Shown: piece by piece, positions 55,548 through 60,866 of the stretch
Layout of the letters: each line of letters opens with the position of its first letter
Position numbering within the stretch: position 1 is the stretch's first letter
DNA from: JAIEPT01 sp038217425
GTDB taxonomy: Bacteria > Planctomycetota > Planctomycetia > Gemmatales > Gemmataceae
Direction of reading: 5' to 3'
DNA length: 60,866 nt
Assembly (NCBI GenBank): GCA_038217425.1
Contig: JBBQPM010000015.1
Coordinates: forward strand, 1-60,866
Translations under genes and position numbers: made by a program
Notes under the pieces: generated by a model
Databases searched by the model: none
Told to the model about the DNA's origin: nothing
The model's input: only the letters and a program-made list of their open reading frames with translations

Positions 55548-57410
55548 CTACTTGGCTTTCTTGATCTCGTTTTCGAGATCGCCCACCTGGGCCCGGTTGT
55601 TCACCACCCGGCCGTCGCGGCCGACCACGAACATCTGCGGAATACCATTGATGCCGTAGGTCACCGCCAGCGGACTCTTCATGCCCCCCTGACCCGCCGG
55701 CGCCGGCTGGTACAGGTGCGTGCCGGTCACGTCGACCGACTGCAAAAACTTCGACGCCTCCGCCGGGCTGTCGTCCAGGCTGACCGTCACGAGCGCCACG
55801 TCGGAACCATGCTCCGACAGCAGCTTCTTCATCCGGGCGAAATCGCCGACGCAAATGTTCGCGTAGCTCGCCCAGTAGTAGACGATGACGATCTTGCCTT
55901 GCCGACTCTTGATGTCAAAGGATTGGCTCGTCCCCAACTCCGTGCCTGCAAGTTCGATCTGCTTGCCCATGAGATCGAGCCGGCGCTCGGAACCCTTCGC
56001 GTCCTCGGCATGCAGGTGCGTCGGGAAGTTCGTGTAGAGCTGGCGGTACCAGCGCTTGCCTTCCTCGTCCTTCCCGGTGAACTCGCTGCTCAGGGCGAGT
56101 TGGTAGAGCGCGTAGGGAGCGTCTTCGCTCTTGGCGTAGGTTTTGACGAAGTCGGCGAGGTCGGCCTGATAGGTCTCCTGGGCCTTGGGGCCCGTGGGCC
56201 CGGCGACGTCGCGGGTGTACTTGGCCACGATGAGGCGATACTTGGTGTAAGCGGCCAGGTTCGCGATGTTCGCCTGTGCGAACTGCTTGTGCATCTCCTC
56301 GAGCTTGACAAGAGCGGTGTTATCCTGGGCGAGGTAGGCGCCGCTCAGGTTGTCGCAGATTTGCTTGTACCACATCTCGCGATTAACCGACTTGGGGAGG
56401 ATCTCCTGGATGATCGCAACCCGTTGAGCCATGTACCCGGCATACGGGGGCTCGGTTTGTTTCACTCCGGCGTGGGCGGCGTCGACCTTGCCGAGTTCCT
56501 TGAGCTTGTCGAGCACGAAGGGATCTTTTTCCTGGGGCATGCCGCCGGTTTCGTTGCCGCCGACCGCGACCTGGGCGGGCGCCACGTCATCGCCGGGGAT
56601 GCCGGTGAGCCGCCACGCTTGGCCGACGAGGATCATGTCGGCCATCTGCAGGAATTCGTTGCCGACGGCGTTCTTGACGACGATCGAGCGCTGATGCAGC
56701 TTGGCGACGTCGGCCGCGGAGCCGAGCATGTCGGCGAGGTACAGGCTGGCGCCGGCGGCTTCGTTGGGCGTCGACGAGCTGAACTGCAGGTACTCGGAAG
56801 CCGAGAGCTTCTTCGCCGCCGCGACGTCGCTGAAGGTCTTGGGCGCTTTCTGCAACCGGGCGGTGATCGCCTGGGTTTCGTCCGCGGGGAGGCGGAGGGC
56901 GGCCAACTCCTTGGCGTCGATGAGCAGCGCTTGCATGCGGGCGAAGTTGCCGGTCTTCAGCGCCTGGAAGGCTTCGTAGCCGACCTCTTCCGGCGAGATG
57001 ATGCGCCAGGAATCGATCGTGCCGTCGCCGTCGTTATCGACGCCCATTTTGGACCCGGCGGAACCGAGCCAGCGGAATTGGTCGATCTTCTCAGCCGAGG
57101 CGGTTTCGCGATAGACTTCGACGCCGTCCCTGAAGTAGGAGTAGACGTTGATGCTTCGGCCGTTGGTGCTAAAGAGTTTGCGGAGCGGTTGTTTTCGGGC
57201 GTCGACGAGGAGATAGCCGTTGGGGAGCTTTTCGACGCTGCAGACAGCGATGTCGTTGGCCGCGGGCGTCGAGAGCGTGACGTCTTTTTGTTTGGGCTGA
57301 TATTTCAAGAGGTCGCTGGGGGTGGGGCTTTGGGCCGAGGCGGAGCTTGCGCCGCCCAGGGCCAAGAGGCACGCCGCCCAAAGACCTTTCTTTAAAGGAA
57401 CCATCGCCAT
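55548..57410 (-). CDS. Exported TlpA-like thioredoxin-fold protein lacking the first redox Cys
   Basis: A 620-residue protein; AAGGAG lies 6 bases before the ATG at 57410. It has a signal peptide (WAACLLALGGASSASA). Residues about 30-440 are mostly helical and unfamiliar, with a tetratricopeptide-like middle. The last 150 residues are a redoxin/TlpA domain: SFDIKSRQGKIVIVYYWASY, VALVTVSLDDSPAEASKFLQ, and GINGIPQMFVVGRDGRVVN with the cis-Pro. The motif that normally reads WATWCGPC is WASYANIC, so only the second Cys remains. It may be a folding or binding protein rather than a disulfide reductase. Confidence 0.82.
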   Translation of the reverse strand: MAMVPLKKGLWAACLLALGGASSASAQSPTPSDLLKYQPKQKDVTLSTPAANDIAVCSVEKLPNGYLLVDARKQPLRKLFSTNGRSINVYSYFRDGVEVYRETASAEKIDQFRWLGSAGSKMGVDNDGDGTIDSWRIISPEEVGYEAFQALKTGNFARMQALLIDAKELAALRLPADETQAITARLQKAPKTFSDVAAAKKLSASEYLQFSSSTPNEAAGASLYLADMLGSAADVAKLHQRSIVVKNAVGNEFLQMADMILVGQAWRLTGIPGDDVAPAQVAVGGNETGGMPQEKDPFVLDKLKELGKVDAAHAGVKQTEPPYAGYMAQRVAIIQEILPKSVNREMWYKQICDNLSGAYLAQDNTALVKLEEMHKQFAQANIANLAAYTKYRLIVAKYTRDVAGPTGPKAQETYQADLADFVKTYAKSEDAPYALYQLALSSEFTGKDEEGKRWYRQLYTNFPTHLHAEDAKGSERRLDLMGKQIELAGTELGTSQSFDIKSRQGKIVIVYYWASYANICVGDFARMKKLLSEHGSDVALVTVSLDDSPAEASKFLQSVDVTGTHLYQPAPAGQGGMKSPLAVTYGINGIPQMFVVGRDGRVVNNRAQVGDLENEIKKAK

Positions 57411-57559
57411 CCCGTTCTCCTTAATTGCGAAGTAAATGCGCGAGTCGCTCTCTTCTTCGGCAATCGTCAGGTCGGGAATTGAGCGCAAGTTCGGAATAAT
57501 CGTCACAAGCGTCAAACGAGGCAAGTGCGGTAAGAATTCTGGCGTAAATTATCGTTCGC

Positions 57560-57613
57560 GAGCCCGCAGCGCAAGCAAGGACGAAATTTGATCCTTGCTT
57601 GCGCTGCGGGCTC
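57560..57613. terminator. Long perfect hairpin, element F
   Basis: 22-base perfect arms (57560-57581 and 57592-57613) flank a 10-base loop. It lies between the aminotransferase stop and the TlpA-like gene start, both on the minus strand. No T tract follows on the minus strand, so it could be either a transcript end or a dispersed palindromic element. Confidence 0.65.
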
Positions 57614-57666
57614 TGACAGATCCCTGTCAGTCGAGCGACTATTTGCGCGTAACGCCCGAGACTCTC

Positions 57667-58977
<1,311 letters not shown>

Positions 58978-59001
58978 GGCAATCTCGTTCAGGTTCGGTC
59001 C

Positions 59002-59030
59002 AAAAAAAAACCCTGGGAGCGTCCCAGGGT
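59002..59030 (-). terminator. Intrinsic terminator of the aminotransferase leader (attenuator)
   Basis: On the minus strand ACCCTGGGA CGC TCCCAGGGT forms a 9-bp stem with a 3-base loop, followed directly by a T8 tract. It lies 24 bases before the aminotransferase ATG and 27 bases after the leader-ORF stop, so it is a leader terminator. Confidence 0.8.
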
Positions 59031-59057
59031 GTCAAACTCGCGTCGGCGAAACCCCGG

Positions 59058-59156
59058 TCAGCCCGCAGCATGAGCAACGGCAGCAGCAGCAGCGCGAACC
59101 CAGCCGAAACGGGCGTTTCGCGTGTTATGGGTCAGTGGTGCGTGCGGCGCGGGCAT
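59058..59156 (-). CDS. Leader peptide with an alanine-codon run (candidate attenuator peptide)
   Basis: A 32-codon frame from the ATG at 59156 to the TGA at 59060-59058. It begins MPAPHAPLTHN and ends VRAAAAAVAHAAG: five Ala codons in a row (GCT/GCC) and 8 Ala in the last 11 codons. GGAAG is 6 bases before the ATG, and a sigma70-like promoter (59185-59213) is 28 bases further up. The codon run ends just before the stop and the stop lies 27 bases before a strong terminator, the spacing of ribosome-mediated attenuators such as those of his, leu and ilv operons. It should be translated; its peptide probably has no function of its own. Confidence 0.6.
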   Translation of the reverse strand: MPAPHAPLTHNTRNARFGWVRAAAAAVAHAAG

Positions 59157-59184
59157 GGGAGCTTCCAAGTCTTCGTTCCCTGAA

Positions 59185-59213
59185 ACGATACGTTGTTCTC
59201 GGCAGATTGACAA
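59185..59213 (-). promoter_or_regulatory. Candidate promoter of the leader/aminotransferase operon
   Basis: On the minus strand TTGTCA (59213-59208) and TATCGT (59190-59185) are separated by exactly 17 bases, 5/6 and 4/6 matches to consensus. Transcription would start about 20 bases before the leader ATG. Confidence 0.55.
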
Positions 59214-59318
59214 GGAGTTCGCGGCCTTTTTCTGCTCGCCGAGCGTCTACCCTCCGCTCCCGAAGGTCGCTATCATAGATGTAGATTTCGCAACATTCAG
59301 GTTCTCTCCGGACGCGCC

Positions 59319-60548
59319 ATGCTAAACCTCTGGATTCCCCTCGGTTTCCTTGCCGTCGGCATTATTCTCCTCGCGTGGGCGTTCCTGCAGGCTAGCAAGC
59401 GACCGACGCCGGTACATAGCCTCAACGTGCCCAGTCGGCTTTTTCTCATCGCGCTGCGTCTGGTCATCGGTTGGCATTTTCTCATCGAAGGCATGGACAA
59501 ACTGCAAAATCCCAGCTGGTCGGCCGAGGTTTATCTGCGCGAAGCGGTCGGCCCGTTGGCGCCTGCGTTCCGCCGACTTGCCGGCGATTCCCTCCGCGAA
59601 CGGACCAGCACGCCCAACGATAAACTCGCACCGGCGCTGCAGGGCGAGTTGGATCGCTATCGGGAAGCGCTCGCGGCTCACTACGAGTTGGACGAAGAAC
59701 AAAAAAAGCTGGTGCAGACCAATGCGGAGTTGTTGCAAAAGTCGATGGTCGATTGGCTCAAGTCGAGCAAGATGAGCGCGACGGTTTACTCGATCATACC
59801 GACATTAAACGCCAGGCAGGATCTGACGCTGGCGGAGCGGTTTGTGAATCTCGACAAGGCGGAAGCGCTGCTGCGGTCGATTCAGGACGAACAGATGGAC
59901 GCGGAGCAAGCGGAGAAATGGGCGACCTATTTATCTGCGAAGAATGCCGCAAACAAGACCCGTAGCGATATCAAGAGGGATCTCGACGAGCAGATCGCGT
60001 TTTACAAAGAGAGCCTGCTGCTGCAAGCGGAGGAGTTGAAACAGCGTCTGGACAAGAAGCCGGCCAAGTCCGCGACCAAGCCCGGAACCGACGAAAAGAA
60101 AGAAGTCTGGACCCTCACCGCGCTCGATCCCGTCGTGCCCGCCAAGAGCATCTTGAGCGCGACGCAGAAAACTCGGCCCCCCCTCCGCGATCCGATTCCC
60201 ACGCCACTGGCTCAATGGAATACGCTCGACTGGGCCAATCGTCTGGTGACGTACAGCCTGATCGGCATCGGCGGCTGCTTGCTGCTGGGGCTATTCTCGC
60301 GTCTCTCGGCCCTCGCCGGCGCGGGGCTGGTGCTGTCGTTCTACCTGGCGATGCCAGCGCTGCCGTGGTATCCTGAAAATCCCAAGGCCGAGGGGCATTA
60401 CCTGTTCATCAACAAGAATATCATCGAGATGTTTGCGCTGCTGGCGTTGGCGTCGCTGCCGACGGGGAAGTGGTTGGGTCTCGACGGTCTCTTGCGTTGT
60501 TGCTGTTCGCCTTCGCGTAAAACACCTGCCACGAGTAATTTAGCATAG
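59319..60548 (+). CDS. DoxX-like membrane protein with a large charged insertion
   Basis: A 409-residue membrane protein. Residues 5-25 are a membrane helix, and LFLIALRLVIGWHFLIEGMD with KLQNPSW is the DoxX signature. The other helices lie near the C terminus (LVTYSLIGIGGCLLLGLFSR, LAGAGLVLSFYLAMPALPWY), followed by the DoxX-like NKNIIEMFALLALA. Between them is a region of about 230 residues (about 70-300) that is charged, helical and partly coiled-coil-like (YRLAAHYELDEEQ-type repeats). Ordinary DoxX proteins have 130-180 residues. It precedes a Tat-exported oxidoreductase by 10 bases and may be its membrane partner. Confidence 0.8.
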   Translation: MLNLWIPLGFLAVGIILLAWAFLQASKRPTPVHSLNVPSRLFLIALRLVIGWHFLIEGMDKLQNPSWSAEVYLREAVGPLAPAFRRLAGDSLRERTSTPNDKLAPALQGELDRYREALAAHYELDEEQKKLVQTNAELLQKSMVDWLKSSKMSATVYSIIPTLNARQDLTLAERFVNLDKAEALLRSIQDEQMDAEQAEKWATYLSAKNAANKTRSDIKRDLDEQIAFYKESLLLQAEELKQRLDKKPAKSATKPGTDEKKEVWTLTALDPVVPAKSILSATQKTRPPLRDPIPTPLAQWNTLDWANRLVTYSLIGIGGCLLLGLFSRLSALAGAGLVLSFYLAMPALPWYPENPKAEGHYLFINKNIIEMFALLALASLPTGKWLGLDGLLRCCCSPSRKTPATSNLA

Positions 60549-60558
60549 GGAGCAAACC

Positions 60559-60866
60559 ATGGCTCTGGATATGACTCCGGAACAGCGCGAGATCGGGAAC
60601 AAGAACTTCCACCGCGCCATCGGCAAGATGGCAGGGGCGGATACGGAAACGCCGAACCCGACGCGGCGCGATTTCATGAAGGGGCTGATCGGCTTCGGGG
60701 CGGCGTTGCCGCTCACCGCCGCCGCGTATTTCGGCTACCACAAGTTCGGCAAGCCGACGCGTCCCGTGAAGGTTGGCTTGATCGGCGCCGGGGACGAAGG
60801 GGGCGTGCTCATGAGCGAGCACAATCCCGAGTTCACCGAGATCGTCGCCGTCTCGGAAATCAGGCC
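60559..60866 (+). CDS. Tat-exported Gfo/Idh/MocA oxidoreductase (5' part)
   Basis: The gene runs off the window end; about 102 residues are seen. A twin-arginine signal is clear (PTRRDFMKGLIGFGAALPLT), and a Rossmann start follows (VKVGLIGAGDEGGVLM), as in planctomycete Gfo/Idh/MocA proteins. The N-terminal 35 residues before the RR are unusually long but typical of this group. Substrate is probably a sugar or inositol derivative. It starts 10 bases after the DoxX-like gene and is likely in its operon. Confidence 0.85.
   Translation, partial: MALDMTPEQREIGNKNFHRAIGKMAGADTETPNPTRRDFMKGLIGFGAALPLTAAAYFGYHKFGKPTRPVKVGLIGAGDEGGVLMSEHNPEFTEIVAVSEIR

Noticed and set aside
59058..59156. SecM/RAPP-type arrest peptide as an alternative reading of the Ala-rich leader
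   Set aside because: The WVRAA stretch only loosely recalls RAGP/RAPP arrest motifs and there is no secretion gene downstream, so the amino-acid attenuator model fits better.

Overview
The window is high-GC bacterial DNA that I read as a planctomycete chromosome, most likely Gemmataceae or a close relative. The evidence is gene content: two exported proteins carry the planctomycete N-terminal motif LEDRLTPA or LEDRNLLSS, there is a DUF1549/DUF1553 protein with a CNQGACHG heme-like motif, and there are two sulfatases, a ThuA-domain protein, FG-GAP and DUF3592 proteins, a cytosolic-type Ser/Thr kinase and a Tat-exported Gfo/Idh/MocA oxidoreductase. I see no rRNA, tRNA, CRISPR array, prophage or intact insertion sequence.

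Layout. 207-9950 is one giant exported repeat protein, followed by queC. 10702-14244 (minus) holds an esterase/sialidase-like fusion, a small coupled gene pair flanked by an inverted repeat, and an M42 aminopeptidase, divergent from argJ (14314-15504). 15513-23148 (minus) is a translation operon read nusA, infB, two unknown genes, ylxP (DUF503), rbfA, an endonuclease III-like gene and a DUF3592 gene. 23640-30836 (plus) holds an ACT protein, an MFS transporter, a ThuA/glycosidase-like fusion with a coupled partner, a VapBC-type pair and a znuAC pair without a permease. 30905-37323 (minus) has a subtilase, a small exported protein, a FliA/WhiG-type sigma factor and an M48 protease. 37462-43534 (plus) has two tandem isocitrate dehydrogenase paralogues, a ComEA-like protein and two sulfatases. 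43541-45389 (minus) is MATE plus CheW, then a plus-strand kinase. 47059-58977 (minus) has DUF1549/1553, a TIM-barrel isomerase, an FG-GAP protein, a hydroxyacid dehydrogenase, thrS, a TlpA-like protein and a PLP aminotransferase. 59319 to the end (plus) is a DoxX-like protein and the start of an oxidoreductase.

Regulation and repeats. The most striking signal lies upstream of the aminotransferase, at 59002-59213 on the minus strand. There a sigma70-like promoter, a 32-codon leader ORF with a run of Ala codons, and a 9-bp hairpin with a T tract are arranged like a ribosome-mediated attenuator. A terminator-like hairpin also sits just before nusA. Intergenic spaces carry several families of palindromic repeats (called A to F here); A and B recur at three or more places in the window.

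All functional calls rest on motif recognition by eye. Promoters, hairpins and start choices are hand-derived and unverified.
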